Shown here: positions 16,768 through 24,517 of the stretch, piece by piece | How positions within the stretch are numbered: the first letter of the stretch is position 1 | Layout: each line of letters starts with the position of its first letter | The notes under the pieces: generated by a model | The model's input: the letters and a program-made list of their open reading frames with translations, nothing else | What the model was told of the DNA's origin: nothing | Databases searched by the model: none | DNA from: Henriciella aquimarina | GTDB lineage: Bacteria; Pseudomonadota; Alphaproteobacteria; Caulobacterales; Hyphomonadaceae | Reading direction: 5' to 3' | DNA: 64,000 nt | Assembly (NCBI RefSeq): GCF_002088975.1 | Contig: NZ_NCST01000059.1 | Location: 1-64,000 of the forward strand | Position numbers and translations under genes: made by a program

Positions 16768-16949
16768 TTGGCCGAGTCCTTCGTCAATATCTTTGGCCGC
16801 ATTACCCCCTTCTCGCCGGATTCAACTTGTATTGGAATGAGGTCAAACGAAGTAATTTCATTTGGCTTTTTATGCTCGCAGTATTTCTTTGGAGGAGAAT
16901 TCACGTCACGCCTAGCTTTGACTGATTGATTTCGCTCAGAGATGCTCAA
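16764..16949 (-). CDS. Possible small ORF coupled to the OLD nuclease gene
   Basis: This is a 61-aa hydrophilic ORF whose TGA overlaps the OLD ATG (ATGA). That overlap suggests translational coupling. It begins with TTG and shows no clear ribosome-binding site; a GTG lies 15 codons in. The sequence (MSISERNQSVKARRD, then ITSFDLIPIQVESGEKG) resembles no family I know. It may be a genuine leader gene or a chance frame in the OLD promoter region. Confidence 0.35.
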   Translation of the reverse strand: MSISERNQSVKARRDVNSPPKKYCEHKKPNEITSFDLIPIQVESGEKGVMRPKILTKDSAK

Positions 16950-17237
16950 CCAGATGTTTTTGAACCTCGGTTATGCGGTTGCCGAGAAGCGACCTCGACG
17001 CTTTCGAACACTAGAGTGCAGGTTGATTGAACGGCCAAAGGCCCATTTATCGTGCAATTTTAGGGTTAATTTCTAATCTCATTCTGTCTGCCTCTAGGGA
17101 GAATCGGCCATCGCCGCTGACGACAGCTTCTGCGATTAGGGTGTCACAACTGACTACTTAGAATTCCCCAAAAGTCCCATCGCAAATCCAAGCTCGACTG
17201 GCATCATTGCCCCGCAACGTAGCGTAGGGGTCCAAGT
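16950..17237. other. Non-coding junction between cargo island and traG
   Basis: No supported gene lies here. The stretch is AT-richer than the transfer genes up to about 17140, then resembles the ICE backbone. An in-frame TAG at 17220-17222 ends the open frame upstream of traG. It likely holds the promoter for the OLD transcript (minus) and the right boundary of the cargo insertion. Confidence 0.45.
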
Positions 17238-19160
17238 ATTACTCCAACCAAGTTTCTCCTCGGCCAGTTCCTGCTGACGCTTTTGCTGATCACCTGTTCG
17301 GTGTGGATAGCGACGCAGTGGGTGGCAGGTGTTCTGGACCATCAACCCCGTTTGGGCGGTGCTTGGTTCGAATTGGCTGGTCAGCCTGTCTACAAGCCCT
17401 GGCGACTGTTCCAGTGGTGGTATGCCTATGACGCTTATGCGCCGGATGTGTTTGCGCGTGCGGGTTTGATTGCCTCGTTGGGCGGCATCGCCGGGATTGT
17501 GATGGCGATCATCGCTTCGCTCTGGCGGGCAAGACGCGAAAAACATGCGACGACTTACGGCTCGGCGCGCTGGTCTTCGGTCCGGGATGTTCGCCGATCT
17601 GGTCTGCTCGGTTCGTCTGGTGTGGTGCTGGGACGGTTCAAAGGGTGCTATCTCCGGCACGCTGGCGCCGAGCATGTCATGGCCTTTGCGCCGACCCGGT
17701 CGGGCAAGGGTGTGGGCTTGGTGATCCCCACCCTTCTCTCCTGGACGGGCAATGCGATCATTCACGACATCAAGGGAGAGAACTGGGCACTGACGTCGAA
17801 GTGGCGGTCGAGTTTCTCCCGATGTGTTCGGTTCGATCCGACTGATTTGTCGAGTTCCCGCTTCAATCCATTGCTGGAAGTGAGGCTTGGCGCTCACGAG
17901 GTGCGCGACGCACAGAATGTGGCGGACATTCTCGTCGATCCGGATGGCTCCCTCGAGCGGCGAAGCCATTGGGACAAGACGGCGCATTCACTGCTCGTTG
18001 GTGCTATCCTGCATGTTCTTTATGCCGAAGATGACAAATCGCTCACGGGCGTGGCGACGCTGCTGTCGGATCCGGCCCAGCCGATCGATGACACGCTGGA
18101 ACGAATGCTTGAGGCAAACCATCTCGGAAGCCGTGACCGGCCATTGACGCATCCGGTCGTGGCGGAAGCGGCGCGCGAGCTCCTGAACAAGTCGGAGAAT
18201 GAAAAGTCGTCGGTCGTGTCAACGGCAATTTCATTCTTGGGGCTTTATCGCGATCCGGTCGTCCAACGGGCGACCTCCGGCTCGGACTGGAAGATCGAGG
18301 ACCTGTTTCGGGGAACGCGGTCCGCATCCCTGTACTTGGTTGTTCCGCCATCTGACCTGTCACGGACGAAGCCCTTGATGCGGTTGATCCTCAACCAGAT
18401 TGCCCGGCGGCTTTGCGAAGAGCTGCCCGATGGGCAAAACCGCCGGCAGACCCTGTTGATGCTCGACGAGTTTCCAGCGCTCGGACGGCTCGACTTCTTC
18501 GAGAGTTCGCTCGCCTTCATGGCGGGCTATGGAATCCGCGCCTTCCTGATTGCGCAGTCCCTGAACCAGGTCGAGAAGGCTTATGGGCAGAATAATTCCA
18601 TCCTCGACAACTGCCATGTCCGGATTGCCTTCGCGACCAATGACGAGCGCACAGCCAAGCGTATTTCCGACATGCTCGGTACCACAACGGAGCAGCGAAA
18701 CCAGAAGAATTATACCGGCCACCGGCTCGCGCCCTGGCTCAGCCATGTCATGGTCTCGCAACAGGAAACCCAGCGCCCGCTTCTGACGCCTGGCGAAGTA
18801 ATGCAGATGCCGGCCGATGACGCGCTGGTCTTCTTGGCGAGCCATCCACCAATCCGCGCGAAGAAGCTCCGCTACTATGAAGACCGGAACTTTACCGAGC
18901 GAGTTGGCGCACTGCCGCCTGAGGCTGCCGGTACGGATAAATCGGGGTTTGGCGGATACCATCAGTCTGGCCCGTCACCGTCAAACGACGATGCCGGCGG
19001 ACTGGCGCGGTCGGTTGGTCCTGACATCGGCGATGAGGATGAAGTTTCGCAAGATATTGCGAGTGAGGAAGATCGCGCACCGCAGCAACGGGGCGGCATA
19101 CAGGATCAGATCGCTCGCTACTACCTGCATGCACAGGAAAATGGCGGACGGGAGATTTAG
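17238..19160 (+). CDS. traG: Type IV coupling protein TraG/VirD4
   Basis: This coupling protein ATPase delivers the relaxase-DNA complex to the secretion channel. It has N-terminal membrane segments, Walker A FAPTRSGKGVGLVIP, Walker B LLMLDEFPALG and a typical C-terminal region with LTPGEVMQMP. The usual reading would start at TTG 17283 (MLITCSVW), but translation of the 15 codons before it gives ITPTKFLLGQFLLTL, matching the family's normal N-terminus and completing the first membrane helix. I therefore place the start at the ATT codon 17238, a possible decayed ATG next to the cargo junction. The CopG-like gene follows three bases after the stop. Confidence 0.9.
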   Translation: MTPTKFLLGQFLLTLLLITCSVWIATQWVAGVLDHQPRLGGAWFELAGQPVYKPWRLFQWWYAYDAYAPDVFARAGLIASLGGIAGIVMAIIASLWRARREKHATTYGSARWSSVRDVRRSGLLGSSGVVLGRFKGCYLRHAGAEHVMAFAPTRSGKGVGLVIPTLLSWTGNAIIHDIKGENWALTSKWRSSFSRCVRFDPTDLSSSRFNPLLEVRLGAHEVRDAQNVADILVDPDGSLERRSHWDKTAHSLLVGAILHVLYAEDDKSLTGVATLLSDPAQPIDDTLERMLEANHLGSRDRPLTHPVVAEAARELLNKSENEKSSVVSTAISFLGLYRDPVVQRATSGSDWKIEDLFRGTRSASLYLVVPPSDLSRTKPLMRLILNQIARRLCEELPDGQNRRQTLLMLDEFPALGRLDFFESSLAFMAGYGIRAFLIAQSLNQVEKAYGQNNSILDNCHVRIAFATNDERTAKRISDMLGTTTEQRNQKNYTGHRLAPWLSHVMVSQQETQRPLLTPGEVMQMPADDALVFLASHPPIRAKKLRYYEDRNFTERVGALPPEAAGTDKSGFGGYHQSGPSPSNDDAGGLARSVGPDIGDEDEVSQDIASEEDRAPQQRGGIQDQIARYYLHAQENGGREI

Positions 19161-19163
19161 GAC

Positions 19164-19541
19164 ATGCCGCGCAATCCAAGACTTCATATCCGCGTCTCGG
19201 AGACCAACCATCGCAAGGTGAAGCAGTTCTCCGCGGCGCATGGTGTCCATGCCGGTGCGCTGGTGGATGAAGCGCTCACACTCCTGTTCACGCCGCCTGA
19301 AGACCGGCCAGATGCCGCAATTATCCAGAGGCTGGAGCGGGTCGAAGACCAGGTCGAAAAGCTTGAAACCGGTTCCGCCTTCCTGACCGACCTCCTGATT
19401 GAATTCATCTTCGAATGGCTACGCCAGCGGCCCGGTCCAAGTCCCTTCCAGACGGATGCCGATGCCGCCCGCGCCAGGAAAGAGCTGGAAGCCTTGACCC
19501 GGCGTGTCGCCGACCGGTCGAACGCCCATATCTGGCAGTGA
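19164..19541 (+). CDS. CopG-like ribbon-helix-helix protein of the tra/trb cluster
   Basis: This 125-aa protein has an N-terminal ribbon-helix-helix-like segment (PRLHIRVSETNHRKVKQFSAAHGVHAGALVDEALTLLF), then a short coiled region (IIQRLERVEDQVEKLE) and a hydrophobic helix (FLTDLLIEFIFEWL). In related alphaproteobacterial ICEs a protein of this kind stands between traG and trbB. It is likely a DNA-binding regulator or relaxosome accessory protein. Here trbB is separated from it by a 3.3-kb insertion. Confidence 0.78.
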   Translation: MPRNPRLHIRVSETNHRKVKQFSAAHGVHAGALVDEALTLLFTPPEDRPDAAIIQRLERVEDQVEKLETGSAFLTDLLIEFIFEWLRQRPGPSPFQTDADAARARKELEALTRRVADRSNAHIWQ

Positions 19542-19610
19542 AATAGCGCTATTGTCCGGCCAGCCGAACCGACGCTCGCTTACCTCTGATTGAACGATCG
19601 GAGGCAATTC

Positions 19611-19838
19611 ATGCGGCAGCTCTTATGGCAAGTTGATACGGTCATTGTGGATCTCGAGGACAGGGACGCCAGGGTTTCACTCATTCACAAAAAGTCCCTG
19701 AGCGAAGTGACGGTACGATTCAGGCTGACACCGAAACAACTGGAAGATGATGCCTTGTCCTTGCGGCGCCGCATTGAGTTTCTTGCCACAGACCTGATCC
19801 TCGACCTCGGCTCCTTCCTGGATTCCGTGCCGGACTAG
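19611..19838 (+). CDS. Small protein of unknown function
   Basis: This 75-aa ORF (MRQLLWQVDTVIVDLEDRDAR) follows a good ribosome-binding site, CGGAGG, ending 6 bases before the ATG at 19611. An upstream in-frame TTG is less likely. It has an amphipathic N-terminal beta region and a helical C-terminal half (ALSLRRRIEFLATDLILDLG). No family is recognised. It opens the small cargo block between the CopG-like gene and trbB. Confidence 0.55.
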   Translation: MRQLLWQVDTVIVDLEDRDARVSLIHKKSLSEVTVRFRLTPKQLEDDALSLRRRIEFLATDLILDLGSFLDSVPD

Positions 19839-19954
19839 CCGTCGGCAATGGCCGCTGCCACGAACGCGCCGATGACGAGAACGACAAGCACCCAGAAAAT
19901 CAGGGGCGGCGGTTTCGGGACATAGTCGCCGCTCTTGTCATTGTCCCAGCCCAT
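19835..19954 (-). CDS. Small single-pass membrane protein
   Basis: This 39-aa ORF starts MGWDNDKSGDYVPKPPPLIF and ends in one hydrophobic helix (FWVLVVLVIGAFVAAAIADG). It has a ribosome-binding site (GAGGAG) 9 bases before the ATG on the minus strand. A longer frame to 20077 exists but overlaps the divergent nuclease start. The last bases overlap the end of the 75-aa gene. It may be a real micro-membrane protein; function unknown. Confidence 0.5.
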   Translation of the reverse strand: MGWDNDKSGDYVPKPPPLIFWVLVVLVIGAFVAAAIADG

Positions 19955-20075
19955 TCGCTTCAACTCCTCTTGCTGTGGAACAATGCAGGCAAAGCTGGCT
20001 GAACACCAGAGCAAACCCTCCCGCCACAGGATCAACATGCTTGCCAGGACAATGGTGACAGATAGGCTGGCGCTC

Positions 20076-20576
20076 ATGAAGAATCACCTGGTTGCCATCC
20101 TTGCAGTCTCCGTCCTGATCACGCAGGCGGCCTGCTCATATGATGTCGAAGCAGACACGTCATCTGACGCAGCCGATACAGTCGCCGGGGTCGCCTCCGT
20201 TGTCGATGGCGACACGATCGAGATCCATGGCAAGAAAATCCGGCTGTCAGGTTATGACACACCGGAGCGCGGGGCGCGTTGCGGTCCGGTCAATGTCTAT
20301 CAGAAAGCAGCATTCGCCCTGTCCGATTTCATCGGCCAGCGGACTGTAAGCTGCGCTGTTACAGGTACTGATCGCTGGGACCGGCTGGTTGCGACCTGCT
20401 CGGTTGGCGGCAAGGACCTCGGCGATTTCATCGTGAGCGAAGGCTGGGGCCGGGACTGGCCTCAATACAGCCAGGGACGATACGCCGACGAAGAGAAAAG
20501 GGCGCGGGCAACGAAGTCAGGTCTGTGGGGACTTGATTGCCCGGCTGACCTTTGGGGCAACCGGACTTATAACTGA
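20076..20576 (+). CDS. Secreted thermonuclease-like (SNase) lipoprotein
   Basis: This 166-aa protein has a lipoprotein signal (MKNHLVAILAVSVLITQAAC, lipobox Cys20) followed by a staphylococcal-nuclease-like domain. The domain includes VASVVDGDTIEIHGKKIRL (metal-binding Asp in DGDT), GYDTPERG (catalytic Arg region), and AFALSDFIGQR/EEKRARATKSGLWG. A frame upstream to 19935 exists, but the signal peptide fixes the start at 20076. It would be an outer-membrane-anchored or periplasmic Ca-dependent nuclease. SNase-like genes are common passengers near conjugation genes; here it precedes a receptor gene. Confidence 0.85.
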   Translation: MKNHLVAILAVSVLITQAACSYDVEADTSSDAADTVAGVASVVDGDTIEIHGKKIRLSGYDTPERGARCGPVNVYQKAAFALSDFIGQRTVSCAVTGTDRWDRLVATCSVGGKDLGDFIVSEGWGRDWPQYSQGRYADEEKRARATKSGLWGLDCPADLWGNRTYN

Positions 20577-20681
20577 CCCTCCCATTTGGCACTCCTCCCA
20601 ATTGCGCGGGCTCGCTATGCTATTGATAATGCGTCGCATTGGCATGAAGGGCAGACGAATGGGAAGGAGATCTTGCTGACT

Positions 20682-22712
20682 ATGAGAAAAATACTCATTC
20701 TTGCCGGGCTTGCGGCTTGTGCGATAGACGCTCAGGCGGAAGAGACTGAAAACCGGCTTGAGTCCGTTGTCGTACACGGCCGGGGGCTGGAGCTGATTGG
20801 CGAGGCCGGGGCCGCGAGCGAAGGCGTGGTCGGCTATGCCGACTTCGAGGACCGGACACTGTCGCGCGTGGGAGAACTGGTGGAAGTCATCCCCGGCGCG
20901 GTGGCGACCCAGCATTCCGGCGAGGGCAAGGCGAACCAGTACTTCCTGCGCGGCTTCAATCTCGATCACGGCACGGACTTCAACGCCAGTGTGGATGGTG
21001 TGCCGGTAAACCTGCGTACACATGGCCACGGGCAGGGCTATCTCGACCTTAACTTTGTGATCCCGGAAATCGTCGAGCGGGTCGATTACTGGAAAGGTCC
21101 GTACAGGGCGTTCAATGGCGACTTCTCGGCAGCAGGCTCTGCACGCTACACGACCTATGACACGCTGGACGAATCCTTTGTCGAAGTCTCGGCCGGGGAG
21201 TCCGGCTATCTGCGCGGCGTGGCGGCAGGCAGCTTCCAGACCGGGCCGGATACGAGCCTGCTTCTGGCAATTGAAGCGCAGGCTTATGACGGACCATGGG
21301 ACCTCGACCAGGACCTTGAAAAGCTGAACGGCATCGCAAAGCTCGTTCACGATTCAGGGCCCTGGCATTTCAACCTGACAGGCATGGCCTATGACAGTTC
21401 CTGGACGGCGACAGATCAGGTGCCGTTGCGGGCTATCCAGAATGGCGACATCGGCCGGTTCGGCTATATCGATGATGACCTCGGCGGCGAAACGCGGCGC
21501 TTCGGCCTGACTGGCAACGCAAGCTATGCTCATGCCGATGGTGCGGAGACCAAACTCGCCGCTTATCTGGTCGACTACGAGCTGTCGCTCTTTTCCAATT
21601 TCACCTACTTCCTCGAAGACCCGGTGAACGGGGACGAATTCGAACAGCGCGATGAGCGGACCTATTATGGCGGGTCCATCTGCCATGCACGCGACCTGGG
21701 GCCGCGTCTGAAGCTGCGGGCCGGGGCGGAGGCGCGAATTGACGATATATCCGATGTCGGATTGTTCCGCACGGCAGGCCGGATGCGGCTCTCAACGGTG
21801 CGGCAGGACAGCGTCGATGAGACCAGCCTTGCCGCCTGGGGAGAGATCGAAGCGCAATTGACCAATACGCTGCGCGGCACATTGGGTGTCCGCGGCGATT
21901 ACTTCAAGGGCGAGGTCGATGCCCGCAGCCTGCCCGCGAATGGCGGAGAAGCGGATGATACGATGCTCTCCCCCAAGGTGGCACTGGCGTGGCGTCCGGC
22001 AGATGGACTTGAGCTCTACGCGAACTATGGGCAAGGCTTCCATTCGAACGATGTGCGCGGGGCGACCATCCAGATCGATCCGGCAAACGGAGACCCGGCC
22101 GATCCCGTGCCGATCCTTGTCCGGGCCGAGGGTGCAGAAATTGGCGCGCGCCTGGAGCGCGGTCCCCTGAAAGCATCCGTGGCGGTGTTCACGCTGGACC
22201 TGGACTCAGAGCTTGTCTTCGTCGGGGATGCCGGCACGACCGAAGCCAATGACGCTTCCTCGCGGACGGGCGTGGAGGCCAGCCTGTTCTGGCAGCCTGC
22301 AGACTGGTTCGTTGCCGACCTGAGCGCGGCATGGACCGATGCGGAGTTTGACATTCCCGGCAATGAGACGGCGATCCCTGGCGCGGTGGAGGAAGTGATT
22401 GGCGGCGGTTTCGTCGCGCGGTTCGACCCGTGGACCTTCAGCGGCCGCCTCCGGCACTTTGGCAGCGCGCCCCTGATTGAAGACGGATCTGTCGAGTCGG
22501 ACGGGACGACCCTCGTGAACTTTGGCGCAAGTGTCGACTGGCGGCAGGCGACATTCGGCCTGGAGCTGCTGAATGCCTTCGATTCAGACGATGCCGACAT
22601 CACCTATTTCTTCGAATCGCAACTGCCGGGAGAAACCTCACCGGTGGAAGATATCCACCTGCATCCGGTCGAGCCGAGGCAGGTAAGAGTCAGCGTACGG
22701 TACAGGTTCTGA
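20682..22712 (+). CDS. TonB-dependent receptor (ICE cargo)
   Basis: This 676-aa outer-membrane receptor begins with a signal peptide (MRKILILAGLAACAIDAQAEE) after the ribosome-binding site GAAGGAG. A plug domain (ELVEVIPGAVATQHSGEGKANQYFLRGFNLDHGTDF in pieces) precedes a beta-barrel ending RQVRVSVRYRF, with the expected C-terminal aromatic residue. The frame upstream to 20586 is not needed. The ligand is unknown; there is no neighbouring permease or TonB/ExbB gene. It lies in the small cargo block between the CopG-like gene and trbB, so it may add a nutrient or phage receptor to the ICE host. Confidence 0.88.
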   Translation: MRKILILAGLAACAIDAQAEETENRLESVVVHGRGLELIGEAGAASEGVVGYADFEDRTLSRVGELVEVIPGAVATQHSGEGKANQYFLRGFNLDHGTDFNASVDGVPVNLRTHGHGQGYLDLNFVIPEIVERVDYWKGPYRAFNGDFSAAGSARYTTYDTLDESFVEVSAGESGYLRGVAAGSFQTGPDTSLLLAIEAQAYDGPWDLDQDLEKLNGIAKLVHDSGPWHFNLTGMAYDSSWTATDQVPLRAIQNGDIGRFGYIDDDLGGETRRFGLTGNASYAHADGAETKLAAYLVDYELSLFSNFTYFLEDPVNGDEFEQRDERTYYGGSICHARDLGPRLKLRAGAEARIDDISDVGLFRTAGRMRLSTVRQDSVDETSLAAWGEIEAQLTNTLRGTLGVRGDYFKGEVDARSLPANGGEADDTMLSPKVALAWRPADGLELYANYGQGFHSNDVRGATIQIDPANGDPADPVPILVRAEGAEIGARLERGPLKASVAVFTLDLDSELVFVGDAGTTEANDASSRTGVEASLFWQPADWFVADLSAAWTDAEFDIPGNETAIPGAVEEVIGGGFVARFDPWTFSGRLRHFGSAPLIEDGSVESDGTTLVNFGASVDWRQATFGLELLNAFDSDDADITYFFESQLPGETSPVEDIHLHPVEPRQVRVSVRYRF

Positions 22713-22828
22713 CGTGCGCTCGCCCGGCTGGTCGTGTGAATAGCCGCGCCTGTCCCACAAGTTCCCTGCACACCCTTGCTCACCTATCTGCCCCAACTGG
22801 GAATTGCGCTTTCCTGATGTGAGTTTGC

Positions 22829-22845
22829 CCTCATCACTGATGAGG
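22829..22845. promoter_or_regulatory. Perfect dyad upstream of trbB (candidate operator)
   Basis: CCTCATCA-C-TGATGAGG forms an 8-bp perfect inverted repeat around one base. It ends 13 bases before the trbB ATG. Its position suggests an operator for the whole trb operon or a hairpin controlling trbB translation. Confidence 0.45.
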
Positions 22846-22858
22846 ACTTCTGGACATC

Positions 22859-23839
22859 ATGCCTGCCCTGCCCCAGCCCAGCGAGACAGAGACCCGCCGC
22901 ACGGCGATGCTCCGCACGGCTTTTGACGGGCCGGTTGGGGCAGCGCTGGCAGCTCCCGATACAATCGAAATTCTCGCCAATCCCGATGGATCGGTCTGGG
23001 TCGAGAAGGCTGGTTACGGGCTACGTCGCGCATCCGAGACTCTCGGGCGCGCGGAACGAGAACGCATTATCCGCCTTGTCGCATCTTCTGTCGGGGAAGC
23101 GTGTGACCGGGCGTCGCCGATAGTGTCGGCCGAACTACCTGGCTCCGGCGAACGGTTTGAAGGTATCCTGCCGCCCGTCTCGGAAGCACCCTGCTTTGCG
23201 ATCCGCAAACCGGCCGGCCAGCCCATCGCACTCGATACCTATGTCGAGACAGGTGCGCTGACACCTGCGCTCTGTGTCGGACTGCGGCAGGCGCTGGAAG
23301 ACCGGCTCAATATCGTTGTTGCCGGCGGGACGTCGTCGGGCAAGACGACCTTTGCCAATGCGCTGCTGTCTGAGCCTGTTCTTGCTGAAGACCGGATCGT
23401 CATCCTGGAAGACACGCGGGAGCTCCGCTGTTCCGCTGAGGATGTGACGCAGCTCAGGACGCACCGGTGCGGCATCACACTCCGTGATCTCGTGCGCTCG
23501 ACCATGCGGCTCCGGCCTGACCGGATCATTGTCGGCGAAGTCCGCGGCGGCGAAGCGCTCGACCTACTCAAGGCCTGGAATACAGGCCATCCGGGCGGGA
23601 TCACAACGCTACATGCGAATTCAGCCTCAGGCGCACTTACCCGGCTTGAACAGCTGGTTGAGGAAGCGACGACCGCCCTTCCCCACGCTCTGATCGGCGA
23701 AGCGGTTGACGTGATCGTCTTCATGTCCCGCGCGAGCGGCGCGCGCCGCGTCGAGCAGGCGCTCCGGATCACCGGCTTTGACGGCACCGAATACCGGACC
23801 GAGCCGCTCGCCGCCCCCTTTCTCAACATCGTCAATTAA
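22859..23839 (+). CDS. trbB: TrbB, type IV secretion ATPase (VirB11-like)
   Basis: This 326-aa hexameric traffic ATPase powers pilus assembly and DNA transfer from the inner-membrane cytoplasmic face. The sequence has the family start (RRTAMLRTAF, PDTIEILANPDGSVWVEKAGYG), Walker A GGTSSGKTT (156-164), an Asp box (RIVILEDTRELR), Walker B LRPDRIIVGEVRGGEA and the His box TGHPGGITTLHAN. It is the first gene of the trb operon; trbC follows after 12 bases. Confidence 0.95.
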   Translation: MPALPQPSETETRRTAMLRTAFDGPVGAALAAPDTIEILANPDGSVWVEKAGYGLRRASETLGRAERERIIRLVASSVGEACDRASPIVSAELPGSGERFEGILPPVSEAPCFAIRKPAGQPIALDTYVETGALTPALCVGLRQALEDRLNIVVAGGTSSGKTTFANALLSEPVLAEDRIVILEDTRELRCSAEDVTQLRTHRCGITLRDLVRSTMRLRPDRIIVGEVRGGEALDLLKAWNTGHPGGITTLHANSASGALTRLEQLVEEATTALPHALIGEAVDVIVFMSRASGARRVEQALRITGFDGTEYRTEPLAAPFLNIVN

Positions 23840-23851
23840 GGAGACCGATAG

Positions 23852-24184
23852 ATGTTCTACGACCAGATCAAGGCCCTCAACCGATCGCTTCAGGCCGGCG
23901 TGCTGCTGGCTTCGGTGAGTGTGCTTTCGCTCCCGGCGCATGCCGCTGGCACAGGCATGCCGTGGGAAGGCCCGCTCGACCAGATTCTGCAATCGATCGA
24001 GGGCCCTGTCGCCCGGATCGTAGCTGTGATCATCATCACGCTGACCGGCCTGACGCTCGCCTTCGGGGAGACCTCCGGCGGGTTCCGCAAGCTGATCCAG
24101 ATTGTGTTCGGCCTGTCGATCGCCTTTGCAGCGACCTCGTTCTTCCTGACCTTCTTCTCCTTCGGCGGCGGCGCGGTGCTCTGA
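23852..24184 (+). CDS. trbC: TrbC, conjugative pilin precursor
   Basis: This 110-aa pilin precursor has an N-terminal signal (LQAGVLLASVSVLSLPAHAAG) and two membrane helices (IVAVIIITLTGLTLAFG and IQIVFGLSIAFAATSFFLTFF). TrbC is trimmed and cyclised by TraF-type peptidases, whose gene is at 6471. A ribosome-binding site (AAGGAG) precedes the ATG. An 11-bp hairpin lies between this gene and trbD, which may set the relative expression of the abundant pilin. Confidence 0.93.
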   Translation: MFYDQIKALNRSLQAGVLLASVSVLSLPAHAAGTGMPWEGPLDQILQSIEGPVARIVAVIIITLTGLTLAFGETSGGFRKLIQIVFGLSIAFAATSFFLTFFSFGGGAVL

Positions 24185-24212
24185 TGGTGAAGACTGGTCT
24201 GACCGCGGCAGA

Positions 24213-24237
24213 CGAAACGCTCCAGTGGAGCGTTTCG
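24213..24237 (+). promoter_or_regulatory. Perfect hairpin between trbC and trbD
   Basis: CGAAACGCTCC and GGAGCGTTTCG pair perfectly over 11 bp with the 3-nt loop AGT. No T-run follows, so it is more likely an mRNA-stabilising or processing hairpin after the pilin gene than a terminator. It ends just before the trbD ribosome-binding site (AAGGAGG). Confidence 0.65.
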
Positions 24238-24250
24238 AAGGAGGAACGCA

Positions 24251-24517
24251 ATGAGCGTTAGCGATTGCCAAGGCTACGAGATTCCCCTCCACCGCTCGCT
24301 CGCCGAACCCATCCTGATGGCAGGCGCGCCGCGCTCGGCCGCCATTGCCATCGGGACAATCGCAGCAGCTTTGGCGCTCGGCCTCAGGCTCTGGATACCG
24401 GGGCTTGTGGTCTGGGTGGCGGGACACTCGCTCGCTGTCCTCATGGCTCGGTCTGACCCCGACTTTCTCACCGTCGCAATCCGGTCTGCCCGACACAAGG
24501 AGCATCTCTCATGCTAA
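24251..24517 (+). CDS. trbD: TrbD, conjugative transfer membrane protein (VirB3-like)
   Basis: This 88-aa membrane protein of the VirB3/TrbD family begins YEIPLHRSLAEPILMAGAPR, the conserved TrbD N-terminus. It has two membrane helices (AAIAIGTIAAALALGLRLW, LVVWVAGHSLAVLMA) and ends DPDFLTVAIRSARHK. It works with TrbE in the inner-membrane complex. The ribosome-binding site AAGGAGG lies 8 bases before the ATG; the 3' end overlaps trbE by 7 bases. Confidence 0.93.
   Translation: MSVSDCQGYEIPLHRSLAEPILMAGAPRSAAIAIGTIAAALALGLRLWIPGLVVWVAGHSLAVLMARSDPDFLTVAIRSARHKEHLSC

Noticed and set aside
17154-17987. A 277-codon minus-strand frame over the start of traG
   Set aside because: It is antisense to traG, which has intact Walker motifs, and its translation lacks any recognisable pattern.
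24184-24261. A 25-codon ORF between trbC and trbD
   Set aside because: It overlaps the trbC stop and runs across the hairpin with no protein-like features; the hairpin explains the sequence better.
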